A stretch of DNA of 64,000 nt from Pseudomonas baetica (GTDB lineage: Bacteria > Pseudomonadota > Gammaproteobacteria > Pseudomonadales > Pseudomonadaceae): positions 1 to 64,000 of the forward strand of contig NZ_JAIHLQ010000025.1 in the NCBI RefSeq assembly GCF_019733355.1, given 5' to 3'. A model generated the notes under the pieces. The model was not told the origin of the DNA, did not search any database, and saw only the letters and a list, made by a program, of their open reading frames with translations. Below, one piece after another: positions 52,120 through 60,926 of this stretch. Each line of letters begins with the position of its first letter. The stretch's first letter is position 1. The position numbers were made by a program, and so were the translations under genes.

Positions 52120-52913
52120 CCTTACGCCTCACCCAAGGTAGCCTGCGTCACGCCAATGGAGTCGACGCGCTTCGCAGCATCGACTTGCAGATTGGCGTCG
52201 GCGAACAGGTCGCCATCATCGGCCCGTCCGGCGCTGGTAAATCGAGTTTGCTCAACCTGCTGGCCACCGCTCTGCGGCCCAGCAGCGGTGAGATCCAAGT
52301 GCTAGGCGAGCGCGCCTGGCATTTGTCTGCGCACCAACGGCAGCGCCTGCGCGCGCGTATCGGTCTGGTGCACCAGGCACCGCCCCTGCCGCCGCGTCAA
52401 CGGGTGGTCACGGCGGTGCTGGCCGGCAAACTCGGGCAGTGGAGTCTGGGCAAAAGTTTGTTGAATCTACTCCATCCGCTGGACGTGCCCGGCGCCCGCG
52501 CGGCGTTGGCGCGTCTGGATCTGGGCGATAAGCTGTTCGCCCATTGCCAGCAATTGTCGGGGGGCCAATTGCAGCGCGTCGGCATCGCTCGGGTGCTGTA
52601 TCAGGCGCCGGAGATTTTGTTGGCCGACGAGCCGGTTTCGGCGATGGACCCGGTCATGGCCGGGCACACGCTGTCGATCCTGTCTCGGCATGCCCGCGAG
52701 CACAACGTTACGCTGGTGGCGAGCCTGCACGCGGTGGATCTGGCGCTCTCGCACTTTCCACGCGTCATCGGTTTGCGAGAAGGGCAGATTCTGTTCGACA
52801 GTCCTTGCGATCAAGTCAGCCCCGAGATGCTCGAAGCACTGTACGCCAACGAAAAAATGCAATCGCCAACGGCTGCGGTGGCGCCTTTGACTGTGCAGAT
52901 TCCACGATGCTGA
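52116..52913 (+). CDS. ABC transporter ATPase (PhnC-like)
   Basis: A 265-residue ATPase with Walker A 'GPSGAGKSSLLN' (near 37), Q-loop 'RIGLVHQAPP', signature 'LSGGQLQRVGIARVLY' and Walker B 'EILLADEPVSAMDPV'. The switch histidine is in 'VASLHAVDLAL'. It powers the two PhnE-like permeases downstream. It overlaps the binding-protein gene by four bases and the next permease by seven. Confidence 0.93.
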   Translation: MTLRLTQGSLRHANGVDALRSIDLQIGVGEQVAIIGPSGAGKSSLLNLLATALRPSSGEIQVLGERAWHLSAHQRQRLRARIGLVHQAPPLPPRQRVVTAVLAGKLGQWSLGKSLLNLLHPLDVPGARAALARLDLGDKLFAHCQQLSGGQLQRVGIARVLYQAPEILLADEPVSAMDPVMAGHTLSILSRHAREHNVTLVASLHAVDLALSHFPRVIGLREGQILFDSPCDQVSPEMLEALYANEKMQSPTAAVAPLTVQIPRC

Positions 52914-53731
52914 GCGCTGATTCACGGGATCCCGCGGCATGGCCACGGCTGCTGTTGACCGTGTTGGCGATTGCCTTGTTGTGGCCGGGGATCCAGCTCA
53001 GTGAACTGAATCTGGGCGTGCTGCTACCCGACAGCCAGAATGAAATGGGCCGGTTTGTCGCGCAATTCTGGCCACCGGCGCACGACGAAGCGTTTGTGCA
53101 GTTACTGCTCAAAGCCACCTTACAAACTCTGGCCATCGCCACAGCCGGCATGGCGCTGGCGCTGGTATTGGCGATACCGGCCAGCCTGATCGCCAGTCGC
53201 GCCCTATCGCTGTCCGCGGCCTCGAGGGGCGGTGTTCCAAGTCGGCTGGGGCGTTTGCTGCGCTGGCCGATTCGCGGCTTGCTGATCTTTTTGCGCAGCG
53301 TGCCAGAAATCGTCTGGGCGCTGCTGTTCGTGCGCGCCGTCGGGTTAGGACCGGCGGCGGGTGTGCTGGCAATCGCCATCACCTACAGCGGCATGCTCGG
53401 CAAGGTTTACGCGGAGATTTTCGAGTCCACCAGTCAGCGGCCGGCACACGCGTTGTTGCAGGCTGGCAGTGGCCGACTGGCTGCTTTTGCCTACGGTATT
53501 CTGCCCAATGTGGCGGCGGAATTATTGTCGTACACGGTGTATCGATGGGAGTGCGCGATCCGCGCTTCGGTGGTGATGGGCTTTGTCGGTGCCGGAGGGC
53601 TCGGCCAGCAAATCGACCTGTCGATCCGCATGTTCGCTGGCGGTGAGGTCGCCAGTATTCTGCTGACCTTCCTGCTGCTGGTGCTCGCGGCCGATCAACT
53701 TAGCCGCTTGCTGCGCTGGAGACTGGCATGA
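52907..53731 (+). CDS. ABC transporter permease (PhnE-like), first
   Basis: A 274-residue permease with about six membrane helices. The EAA-type coupling loop is recognisable in 'ALLQAGSGRLAAFAYGILPNVAAELL', seen as 'GSGRLAAFAYGILPN', and the last helix region has 'MGFVGAGGLGQQIDLSI', characteristic of phosphonate-type permeases. The ATG at 52907 sits seven bases inside the ATPase end. Together with the next gene it forms a heterodimeric channel. Confidence 0.9.
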   Translation: MLSADSRDPAAWPRLLLTVLAIALLWPGIQLSELNLGVLLPDSQNEMGRFVAQFWPPAHDEAFVQLLLKATLQTLAIATAGMALALVLAIPASLIASRALSLSAASRGGVPSRLGRLLRWPIRGLLIFLRSVPEIVWALLFVRAVGLGPAAGVLAIAITYSGMLGKVYAEIFESTSQRPAHALLQAGSGRLAAFAYGILPNVAAELLSYTVYRWECAIRASVVMGFVGAGGLGQQIDLSIRMFAGGEVASILLTFLLLVLAADQLSRLLRWRLA

Positions 53732-54495
53732 ATCGCCTGATCAATCTGTTGCTGATCGCGGGTATCGGTGTGGCCGTCATCGCTTCTTTCACTTACCTGA
53801 GCCTCGACATCAGCGAACTGGGCAGCGCCACCAGCCTGAAACAAATGGCGGCGTATGTGCAGCGCTTTTTCAGCCCGGATCTGAGTGCGGATTACCTGAA
53901 AGCCATTTTCAAAGGCTCGATGGAAACGTTGGCCATGTCAGCTATTGGAACCCTGCTCGCGGCGTTGTTCGGCATCCTCCTCGCCCTGCCCGCTGCCGGG
54001 CGTTTCGGCTGGCCGCTGCAAAGCGTTTCGCGCCTGTTGCTCAACGGCCTGCGGGCGATTCCCGAGCTGGTCTGGGCCGCGCTGATGGTGCTCGCCGCCG
54101 GCCTGGGCCCAAACGCTGGCACCCTCGCCCTTGCCCTGCACACCACTGGCGTGCTCGGCCGATTGTTCGCCGAAGCCCTGGAAAACACCCCGCCGCAACC
54201 CGCCGAAGCGATCCGTTTGCAGGGCGGCAACCCAATCCTCGCCTTCTGCTACGGCACCTTGCCTAACCTCGCGCCGCAACTGCTCGCCTACTGCCTGTAT
54301 CGCTGGGAGAACAACATCCGCATGGCCAGCGTGCTGGGTTTTGTCGGCGCTGGCGGGCTCGGGCAGATGCTGTATGTAAGCCTGAGCCTGTTTCAGGAAG
54401 CGCAGGCCAGCACGGTGATTCTGGCGATGCTGGTGCTGGTGTTTGCGGTGGACTGGTTGAGTGCGTGGAGCCGCCAGCGCTGGGTGAAGGCGTAA
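53728..54495 (+). CDS. ABC transporter permease (PhnE-like), second
   Basis: A 255-residue permease paralogous to the one before it. 'SMETLAMSAIGTLLAALFGILLALPA' leads the core (in part 'METLAMSAIGTLLAALFG'). The coupling loop is 'RLQGGNPILAFCYGTLPN', and 'LGFVGAGGLGQMLYVSLSLF' ends it. The start overlaps the previous stop by four bases (ATGA). It is the last gene of the transport operon. Confidence 0.9.
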   Translation: MNRLINLLLIAGIGVAVIASFTYLSLDISELGSATSLKQMAAYVQRFFSPDLSADYLKAIFKGSMETLAMSAIGTLLAALFGILLALPAAGRFGWPLQSVSRLLLNGLRAIPELVWAALMVLAAGLGPNAGTLALALHTTGVLGRLFAEALENTPPQPAEAIRLQGGNPILAFCYGTLPNLAPQLLAYCLYRWENNIRMASVLGFVGAGGLGQMLYVSLSLFQEAQASTVILAMLVLVFAVDWLSAWSRQRWVKA

Positions 54496-54526
54496 ACACC
54501 GATGCATCACTGAGGAGTAGCACAAG

Positions 54527-54705
54527 GTCATCTTCGTCTTTTCGCTCGGCACGGTGTTCTCGATGTCGCTGCCCTATCACATCGGCAACGGTTGGCTAGG
54601 CGGTTTCCCGCCGACGGTGGCACTAGTCATGGTCGCAGTAACAGGGGATTGCGGCTGCACAGCGACTGTCCTGCTGGTAGTCATCACCCGGTTTTATCAG
54701 ATTAA
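54527..54705 (+). pseudogene. MFS transporter fragment (MHS family)
   Basis: In frame from about 54527 this gives 'VFSLGTVFSMSLPYHIGNGW', 'LGGFPPTVALVMVAVTGD' and then a decayed tail. The 'SLPYHIGNGWxGGF' stretch is the conserved late loop of metabolite:H+ symporters such as ProP/ShiA relatives. No start and no other part of the transporter is present. It occupies the gap after the ABC operon. Confidence 0.75.
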
Positions 54706-54816
54706 GTCGTTAGGCAACCGCAGGCTTCCCCCACCGTTCGTTCAGCCAATCAAAGAAATATCGAACGCTAGCCTCAAACCGCCCCTCCAACGATTACACC
54801 CATGGAGGTCTGCGAT

Positions 54817-55035
54817 ATGAACAGCAATGACGACAAAACCATGAATGCCCAGCCCACCGACGCTTCCGGGAAACCGGTGAATGTGGTCGAACGTGATCTT
54901 GAAGACAAGGACGGTGACACCAGGGCCGTGGATGAGGTGATCACACCGACCTCGACCCGGGTCAAAGAGCAGGACGCGGAGGCGTTAAAGCGCAAAACCG
55001 ATGAGATTGAACGCAAGGTAGCGGACGGGAATTGA
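54817..55035 (+). CDS. Small acidic hydrophilic protein
   Basis: A 72-residue protein with no hydrophobic segment, rich in D, E, K and T ('NVVERDLEDKDGDTRAV', 'ALKRKTDEIERKVADGN'). Low complexity and charge suggest a disordered or stress-related small protein; I do not recognise the family. A very strong GGAGGT site lies six bases before the ATG, and a hairpin follows the stop by about 50 bases, so it is likely expressed. Confidence 0.7.
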   Translation: MNSNDDKTMNAQPTDASGKPVNVVERDLEDKDGDTRAVDEVITPTSTRVKEQDAEALKRKTDEIERKVADGN

Positions 55036-55084
55036 TTTTTTCGCCGTATCAGGTGGATCTACCTCACCATCCTGGCCTCTCTCC

Positions 55085-55118
55085 GAGCATGAGCGCAGGG
55101 ATCTGTGCGCTCATGCTC
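55085..55118. terminator. Hairpin after small acidic protein gene
   Basis: GAGCATGAGCGCA and its exact complement are separated by eight bases. It has no long T run, but its strength and place suggest transcript ending. Confidence 0.6.
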
Positions 55119-55156
55119 GCCCTTCTGCATCGCGGGTCTTCGACCTGTTGAGTTGA

Positions 55157-55606
55157 GTGATTACCGTGATTAAACCACGCTATGCCAAAGGCTCTGGCCA
55201 AGCGCCAGCGCACCTGGCATCGATCAACGCTGCAGACTCACAAACCGGCGACCTGGTTTTTGCCGGCGCTGTTGCCGGCCAGCGCCACGTTTCCTTCGCT
55301 TCGCATGCAGAGTTGCTGGCCATACTCAACGCCCTCATCCTCGAGCGGGTACCTTTTGCGGTCGGCGGCATGTGCCCGGGACCGGCGGATGAAGTCGGCT
55401 TGCTGATCGCCAATAAAGAACTGGCCGGCCCTTACCTCGAGCTGTCCTGGACTGGCCCGCAGCAATGGCTTGTGCGCCAGATCGGATACGCCTCAAGCGA
55501 ATGGCAACAAGTCCCTGACGCGTGTGAAATCGCCAATATTTCATTTAGTGAAGAAACTCTCATCAGAAACATACTGGCCCGCCATTCGGGAACGGACACC
55601 CGTTGA
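55157..55606 (+). CDS. Hypothetical protein, unknown family
   Basis: A 149-residue soluble protein with 'AGQRHVSFASHAELLAILNALI', seen as 'VSFASHAELLAILNAL', and 'VGGMCPGPADEVGLLIANKEL' near the middle. One cysteine lies in a 'GGMCPGPADE' loop. I do not recognise a family. It starts at GTG 55157 or GTG 55166; neither has a strong ribosome site. It stands alone. Confidence 0.55.
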   Translation: MITVIKPRYAKGSGQAPAHLASINAADSQTGDLVFAGAVAGQRHVSFASHAELLAILNALILERVPFAVGGMCPGPADEVGLLIANKELAGPYLELSWTGPQQWLVRQIGYASSEWQQVPDACEIANISFSEETLIRNILARHSGTDTR

Positions 55607-55909
55607 ACATTTCGAGAAAAGCAGCTCGGCACCACTATGGCCCAAAGCGTTACACCGCCACATTCGCGCGAGGTCTCGACACTGTCCGCTTATTGTTGGG
55701 CCCGCGAGCCCGACTCCAGTGTTGAAACTGATACCCCCGATACAGCCGCAAAGCATCAGTGTCATAGCGGTATTGAGTTCAGATGCCCGGCAGAAGCGTT
55801 CTTTCACGCAGGCATCAGCTCAAGAAATGCGGAATTTTTTTGTGGCGTAAGCGACAAACACGCTACGGTGTCCCTCTGTTCTCAGCCAACAATCGACGAG
55901 GCCAATGTC
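55607..55909. other. Intergenic region, no gene seen
   Basis: About 300 bases between the hypothetical gene and yghU. Open frames exist on both strands but none has a start with a ribosome site or a recognisable product. The promoter of yghU is expected near the right end. Confidence 0.55.
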
Positions 55910-56749
55910 ATGAGTAAAACGCCCTACGTTCCGCCCCAGGTCTGGAAAAACGAAGCGCCATCCGGCGGCCAGTTCGCCAGCATCAACCGCCCGATTGCCG
56001 GGCCGACGCATGAGAAGACGTTGCCCGTGGGCAAACATCCGTTGCAGCTCTACTCGCTTGCCACGCCCAACGGCGTGAAGGTAACGATTCTGCTAGAGGA
56101 GTTACTGGCGCTAGGGCATACCGCTGCCGAATACGATGCGTGGCTGATCCGCATTGGCGAAGGCGATCAGTTCTCCAGCGGTTTTGTCGAGATCAATCCG
56201 AACTCGAAAATTCCTGCCCTGCTGGATCGCAGTGTCGAGCCGCCGATTAGGGTGTTCGAGTCGGGCGCGATCCTGCTCTACCTCGCAGAAAAATTCGGCG
56301 CCTTCCTGCCCAAAGACCCGGCAGGACGCACCGAGACGCTCAACTGGCTGTTCTGGCAGATGGGCGCAGCGCCTTATCTGGGTGGCGGATTCGGGCATTT
56401 CTACGCCTATGCGCCGGAGAAAATGGAGTACCCGATCAACCGCTTTACCATGGAAGCCAAGCGGCAACTGGATGTACTGGATCGGCGTCTTGCGCAAAGC
56501 CCTTACCTGGCCGGCGACAGCTACACCATCGCCGACATCGCGGTCTGGCCGTGGTACGGGCAACTGGTGCGCAACAATGTCTACTCGGCGGCGGAATTTC
56601 TGGCCGCTCACGAATACACTCATTTGCAGCGCTGGGCAGAGGATATCGCCAAGCGGCCAGCGGTCATTCGTGGGCAGCGCGTCAATCGGACGTGGGGCGA
56701 TGAAGCGAGCCAGGTGCCCGAGCGGCATCAGGCTGGCGATTTGAATTAA
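55910..56749 (+). CDS. yghU: Glutathione-dependent disulfide-bond oxidoreductase YghU
   Basis: A 279-residue nu-class glutathione transferase-like protein. It has the long N-terminal arm 'YVPPQVWKNEAPSGGQFASINRP' (in part 'VPPQVWKNEAPSGG') typical of YghU/YfcG, then a thioredoxin-like fold with 'LATPNGVKVTILLEEL' where Asn-Gly replaces the usual cysteine. The C-terminal half has 'GHFYAYAPEKMEYPINRF' and 'YTIADIAVWPWYG'. It reduces disulfides with two bound glutathione molecules. The ATG follows GAGG by eight bases. Confidence 0.93.
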   Translation: MSKTPYVPPQVWKNEAPSGGQFASINRPIAGPTHEKTLPVGKHPLQLYSLATPNGVKVTILLEELLALGHTAAEYDAWLIRIGEGDQFSSGFVEINPNSKIPALLDRSVEPPIRVFESGAILLYLAEKFGAFLPKDPAGRTETLNWLFWQMGAAPYLGGGFGHFYAYAPEKMEYPINRFTMEAKRQLDVLDRRLAQSPYLAGDSYTIADIAVWPWYGQLVRNNVYSAAEFLAAHEYTHLQRWAEDIAKRPAVIRGQRVNRTWGDEASQVPERHQAGDLN

Positions 56750-56778
56750 GCCACCGGCGTAACACTGCTCTCGTTAAT

Positions 56779-56812
56779 GGCGGCCGATCAAAAACTCATT
56801 TGATCGGCCGCC
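56779..56812 (+). terminator. Terminator after yghU
   Basis: GGCGGCCGATCA and its exact complement are separated by a ten-base A-rich loop, 30 bases after the yghU stop. It is a strong GC stem without a long T tail. Confidence 0.65.
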
Positions 56813-56935
56813 CAAGCAAACATTTATTCGCATCTTTCATGAGTGGCATTTGCGGGTGCCTATATGGCATCACGCTGAACGCAGAAGGTGCGAGTGTCCA
56901 ACCCCCAACCGGTGCGCCTGGGAGACATCAAACCC

Positions 56936-58177
56936 ATGCTGGACATCATCGCAATATTTCTCTGCATCACCGCGACCCTCGCCTACCTCAATCGTCGTTA
57001 TGTGGGGCTGCCCCCGGCTATCGGCGTGATGGGCATTGCTTTGGGCCTCTCGCTATTGAACATGGCCTCTGATGCGCTGGGCTTTCACACGTTGCACACC
57101 ATCGAACAATCATTGATCGAGTCCATCGACTTTTCCGAGTTGCTGATGCAAGGCATGTTGTCCTTGCTGTTATTTGCAGGTGCATTGCATGTCAACTTGT
57201 CGGAGCTGCGCTCCTACAAATGGCAAATTGCATGCCTGGCCGTCGTTGGTACAACCCTATCGACGCTGATCATCGGTTTTGGGCTCTGGGAACTGCTGTC
57301 CCTGACCAACCTTGAGTTACCCCTTGCATACTGCCTGGTGTTCGGCGCGCTGATTTCGCCAACCGACCCGATTGCGGTCATGGGCATCCTGGAATCAGCA
57401 GGTGCCCCCCGCAGTGTTGAGGTGGTGATTTCGGGTGAGTCGCTATTTAACGATGGCGTCAGCGTTGTGCTGTTTTCGCTGATACTGGCAATGATTGCGA
57501 GCGGTGAAACGCCCTCTGTCAGCGGTGCATCGCTGGTTTTGCTGAGGGAAGCGGGCGGCGGCGCGCTTTTAGGGGCGACGGTCGGGTACGTCACATACCG
57601 GATGCTCAAGAGTATCGACAGCTATCAGGAAGAGGTTCTCATCACGCTGGCTGCTGTGCTCGGCGGCTATGCCCTCGCCACGTCTTTGCATGTTTCGGGG
57701 CCATTGGCGATGGTGGTGATGGGATTGATTGTGGGGAACCAGGGACGCACCTACGCGATGTCTGAAAAAACCGAAAAAAACGTGGATATGTTCTGGGAGC
57801 TGATTGATGAAATTCTGAACGCGGTGCTGTTTGTACTCATTGGTCTGGAAGTCGTTCTGATCCAGTTCTCCAATCCTCTGATTGCCACGGGACTGATGGT
57901 GATCGTGCTGACTTTATTATCGCGGCTAATGACGGTTGGGGTTCCGATTGCAGTTCTGGGCGAACGTTTTCGGCTACCAAAGGGCTCATGGAGCGTGATG
58001 ACGTGGGGCGGCCTGCGCGGCGGCATTTCGGTGGCGTTGGCTTTGACACTGCCGCCGGGAGAGGCTCGTGATGTCGTGGTATCGCTGACCTATTCGGTCG
58101 TGGTGTTTTCGATCCTGGTCCAGGGCATGTCCATAGGCAAACTGGTCAAACGCGTGATTCCATGCACCGACCGATGA
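56936..58177 (+). CDS. Na+/H+ antiporter, CPA1 family (NhaP-like)
   Basis: A 413-residue, 12-helix cation:proton antiporter. The ion-binding motif N/P-D is seen in 'FGALISPTDPIAVMGIL' and the second in 'VVISGESLFNDGVSVVLF'. 'SVMTWGGLRGGISVALAL' is the CPA1 signature near the C-terminus. It swaps Na+ or K+ for protons and supports pH and salt balance. It has no large cytoplasmic tail. The ATG at 56936 is preferred, with GGGAG 12 bases upstream; an in-frame GTG lies further upstream. Confidence 0.9.
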   Translation: MLDIIAIFLCITATLAYLNRRYVGLPPAIGVMGIALGLSLLNMASDALGFHTLHTIEQSLIESIDFSELLMQGMLSLLLFAGALHVNLSELRSYKWQIACLAVVGTTLSTLIIGFGLWELLSLTNLELPLAYCLVFGALISPTDPIAVMGILESAGAPRSVEVVISGESLFNDGVSVVLFSLILAMIASGETPSVSGASLVLLREAGGGALLGATVGYVTYRMLKSIDSYQEEVLITLAAVLGGYALATSLHVSGPLAMVVMGLIVGNQGRTYAMSEKTEKNVDMFWELIDEILNAVLFVLIGLEVVLIQFSNPLIATGLMVIVLTLLSRLMTVGVPIAVLGERFRLPKGSWSVMTWGGLRGGISVALALTLPPGEARDVVVSLTYSVVVFSILVQGMSIGKLVKRVIPCTDR

Positions 58178-58344
58178 AGTTCGCTCCAGCCTTGGGCCAT
58201 GGCAAACAGGCCCATCCACCGCCATATGAAGCGAAGGCACTGAGCTGAATTGCAAAAACCTCACACTCAGTCGGCCAACGCGCCCATTCGCCATGAGCAG
58301 CAATAAAAGATAGTCTTTGGCCCACATCCTTGAAGCGTCACCCC

Positions 58345-59538
58345 ATGACCAATCCCGAGTTTTCACCCGACATTGAAGCCATCCGCAGCATTGACGCGGT
58401 GCCCGTGATCCTCCGCATGGTCAAACACCTGACCGGCATGCGCTTCGCGGCAGTTGCTCGCGTGACTGAAAGTCATTGGGTGGCGTGCGCTGTCGACGAT
58501 TCGATTGATTTCGGTCTGCAGCCTGGCGGCGAACTGGTACTCGAATCGACCATCTGCCATGAAATCCGACAACACAAGCAGCCGGTCATCTTCGGCAAGG
58601 CCAGTGAGCACCCGGTGTTTTCGCTGCATCACACACCGAAAACCTATGGACTGGAGAGCTACATTTCCATTCCGATCGTTAAGAGCAATGGCGATTTTTT
58701 CGGGACGCTGTGTGCCATCGACTCACTTGCGGCCAATGTCGAGGAACCGGCCATTGCCCAGACGCTCACGCTGTTCGCCCAGTTGATTGCCATGAACCTC
58801 GACAGCCAACGTCACCTTCAAGCCACCAAAACCGCCTTGGACACTGCCAATGAGCTGGGCAGGTTGCGTGAGCAGTTCATCGCCGTATTGGGGCACGACC
58901 TGCGAACACCGCTGAGCGCCATTCGAATGAGCGCCGATCTGCTGGAAACCAAAACCGAAGACAAGCGCTCACTGAAATTGCTTTCGGCGATCCGCAAAAG
59001 CTCTCTTCGCATGGGCGTACTGATCGAAAACATCCTCGATTTCGCCCGGGGGCGGTTGGGTGGCGGGATTCCCGTCCAGCGAAAAGTGGTAGATGACTTG
59101 CAGCAGACACTGCTGCTGACGCTAGAAGAGGTCCAGGCGTCCCATCCGCACGCAACGCTCATTCATGCGCTGGACGTGCCGACAGGGGTTTATTGCGACG
59201 CGTTGCGCGTCAGTCAATTGCTCTCCAATCTGCTCGGCAATGCAGTCACTCATGGCTCAACCACTGCACCGATCATCCTCAACGCCTATTCAGAGAACAA
59301 CGACATTGTCATTGCGCTGACCAATCAGGGCACGCCGATTCCCGATGAGTTGATGCCGCTGTTGTTCGAGCCCTTTTCACGATCCGAAGCCGGGCAGCGC
59401 TACGAAGGTTTGGGTCTAGGGCTCTATATCGCATCGCAGATTGCGTCGGCGCACAACGGCACCTTGAGCGTTACCTCGGATCTTGAATCGGGAACACGTT
59501 TTGTGGCGAGATTCCCGGCTCAGTTCAAATGGGCTTGA
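58345..59538 (+). CDS. GAF-domain sensor histidine kinase, orphan
   Basis: A 397-residue cytosolic kinase with no membrane segment. The GAF domain spans about 20-155 ('FAAVARVTESHWVACAV', 'YISIPIVKSNGDFFGTLCAID'). The H-box is 'AVLGHDLRTPLSAIRMS' near 190, the N-box 'QLLSNLLGNAVTHG', and the ATP lid 'YEGLGLGLYIASQIA'. It lacks a receiver domain and no response-regulator gene is adjacent, so its partner is elsewhere. The GAF sequence resembles those found in light- or redox-related kinases, but no chromophore cysteine can be assigned. The ATG at 58345 gives a clean N-terminus. Confidence 0.9.
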   Translation: MTNPEFSPDIEAIRSIDAVPVILRMVKHLTGMRFAAVARVTESHWVACAVDDSIDFGLQPGGELVLESTICHEIRQHKQPVIFGKASEHPVFSLHHTPKTYGLESYISIPIVKSNGDFFGTLCAIDSLAANVEEPAIAQTLTLFAQLIAMNLDSQRHLQATKTALDTANELGRLREQFIAVLGHDLRTPLSAIRMSADLLETKTEDKRSLKLLSAIRKSSLRMGVLIENILDFARGRLGGGIPVQRKVVDDLQQTLLLTLEEVQASHPHATLIHALDVPTGVYCDALRVSQLLSNLLGNAVTHGSTTAPIILNAYSENNDIVIALTNQGTPIPDELMPLLFEPFSRSEAGQRYEGLGLGLYIASQIASAHNGTLSVTSDLESGTRFVARFPAQFKWA

Positions 59539-59694
59539 CCAGGCGCCAGGCGCTTACGTCGTCTGCCGGCGCATCGTCAGGATCGCAGCCCCCTGATCGA
59601 TAAACAGCGGCAACAGCGCCGCCGCCGAGCGATCTGGCGCTCGAATCAGTCAATGGCTATACCTTCTGTGCTGCTACGTCCTGCCGAGGAAACC

Positions 59695-60381
59695 ATGACT
59701 GACTGCGAACAACTCCATCGCGATGGCTATGCCCTGCTCCGACAAGCCATCCCCACCGAATGGCTGAATGAGCTTCGCAGCGTGTTCGATGCGAACGTGA
59801 TGCCCTCAGATCAGTGGCCAACCCCGCGAGGCGCTCAGTGGCGCCATTCACTTTTAGACCTTGATGCAACGATTCAGGCTGTGTGTCGCTTGCCGCCGTT
59901 GCTGGCCGTGGCAGGCGAGCTGATCGCAGAACGATTTTTCCTCGCGCAAGTGGAAGGTCGCGAACCGCTTGGGGGTAGCGGGTATCAACCCTTGCATCGC
60001 GACTTGTCGGCGCAACGGCCGGGCGACATGGTCAACGCCCTGGCTTTTTTCGACGACTACGGCCCCGAAAATGGCGCGACGCGTATCGTCCCCGGCAGCC
60101 ACCGACCTGAGTCGGAGCCGTCGCCCTTCGACTTCAATGATGAATCGCGCTCTGTGCAACTTTCAGGCTACGCCGGTGACATTCTGGTGTTTGATGCGGA
60201 TCTGGTGCACGCAGGCAGCCTGAACCTCAGCGGGGCACGCCGGCGTAGCGTTCTGATCAGCTTCCGTTCGGAGTCGTTGTATGCGTCGCATCTGCAAACC
60301 TTGAGCCTGCGAGCCGTCCGGATGGACACCCGCGAACGCTTCAAACCTTGCGGTTTGTATTCATCCTCAGCGGGCGCCTGA
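59695..60381 (+). CDS. Phytanoyl-CoA dioxygenase family protein
   Basis: A 228-residue Fe(II)/2-oxoglutarate-dependent oxygenase. The iron ligands are His and Asp in 'QPLHRDLSAQRPGD' and the distal His in 'DADLVHAGSLN'; an arginine for 2-oxoglutarate follows in 'GARRRSVLISF'. The substrate is unknown; relatives hydroxylate fatty-acyl CoA, ectoine or small metabolites. The ATG at 59695 has a GAGG site upstream. It has no operon partner. Confidence 0.88.
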   Translation: MTDCEQLHRDGYALLRQAIPTEWLNELRSVFDANVMPSDQWPTPRGAQWRHSLLDLDATIQAVCRLPPLLAVAGELIAERFFLAQVEGREPLGGSGYQPLHRDLSAQRPGDMVNALAFFDDYGPENGATRIVPGSHRPESEPSPFDFNDESRSVQLSGYAGDILVFDADLVHAGSLNLSGARRRSVLISFRSESLYASHLQTLSLRAVRMDTRERFKPCGLYSSSAGA

Positions 60382-60400
60382 TCGACAGCACAAAACGCAA

Positions 60401-60437
60401 ACAAAAAAAGCCCCGCGACCGAATGAAGGTGCGGGGC
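60401..60437 (-). terminator. Rho-independent terminator of the small lipoprotein gene
   Basis: On the minus strand GCCCCGC, a 14-base loop and GCGGGGC are followed by seven T residues. It lies about 60 bases beyond the lipoprotein gene stop and just after the dioxygenase gene on the other strand. Confidence 0.8.
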
Positions 60438-60498
60438 AAAGAATTGGTTGGTTGCGGCCAACCAAAGGAGCTCTTTTACATACGGCTACCGGGCGAAA

Positions 60499-60840
60499 TC
60501 AGATGCAGTCCTGAGCGGCCCGTTCAAAAGTCGATGGCATGAAGTTCGAGGCCAGCAAGTGGCGCTCATAAAGAAACACCTTGCCGCCACTGCCGGCCTT
60601 GTAGGCTTCCAGTACGTTATCGGCCGCCACCTTGCTCGGCACCACGATCCGGTAGCTGCGCTGGGTCTGCGAGACGGTCGGGTTCAACGCACTGCCCTTC
60701 AGTTTCGGTACGACGCAATCGGCGTACTGTGCGGGCGTCTTGCTGGTCTGCAAGGTCAGGGTCGGGTCGTTCGGCGCGCTGACGCAACCACCGAGCAGCA
60801 AGGAGGCGAAGGCCATGGCTGGCACGAATAAAGAACGCAT
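60499..60840 (-). CDS. Small lipoprotein
   Basis: A 113-residue lipoprotein with lipobox 'LLGGC' at about residues 15-19. The mature part has two further cysteines ('YADCVVPKLKG' and a C-terminal 'AAQDCI'), which may pair, and 'SYRIVVPSKVAADNVLEAYKA'. I do not recognise a named family, though similar lipoproteins are common in Pseudomonas. The start at 60840 is chosen for its CAGGATGA ribosome site; 60849 is also in frame. Confidence 0.8.
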   Translation of the reverse strand: MRSLFVPAMAFASLLLGGCVSAPNDPTLTLQTSKTPAQYADCVVPKLKGSALNPTVSQTQRSYRIVVPSKVAADNVLEAYKAGSGGKVFLYERHLLASNFMPSTFERAAQDCI

Positions 60841-60926
60841 CGGTGTCATCCTGAAAATAAAAGTTCGGTTCAACCGGCAACGGTCCCGCTTGACGGCGTC
60901 GCCGTTGCCAATGATGTTTTAGGTGC

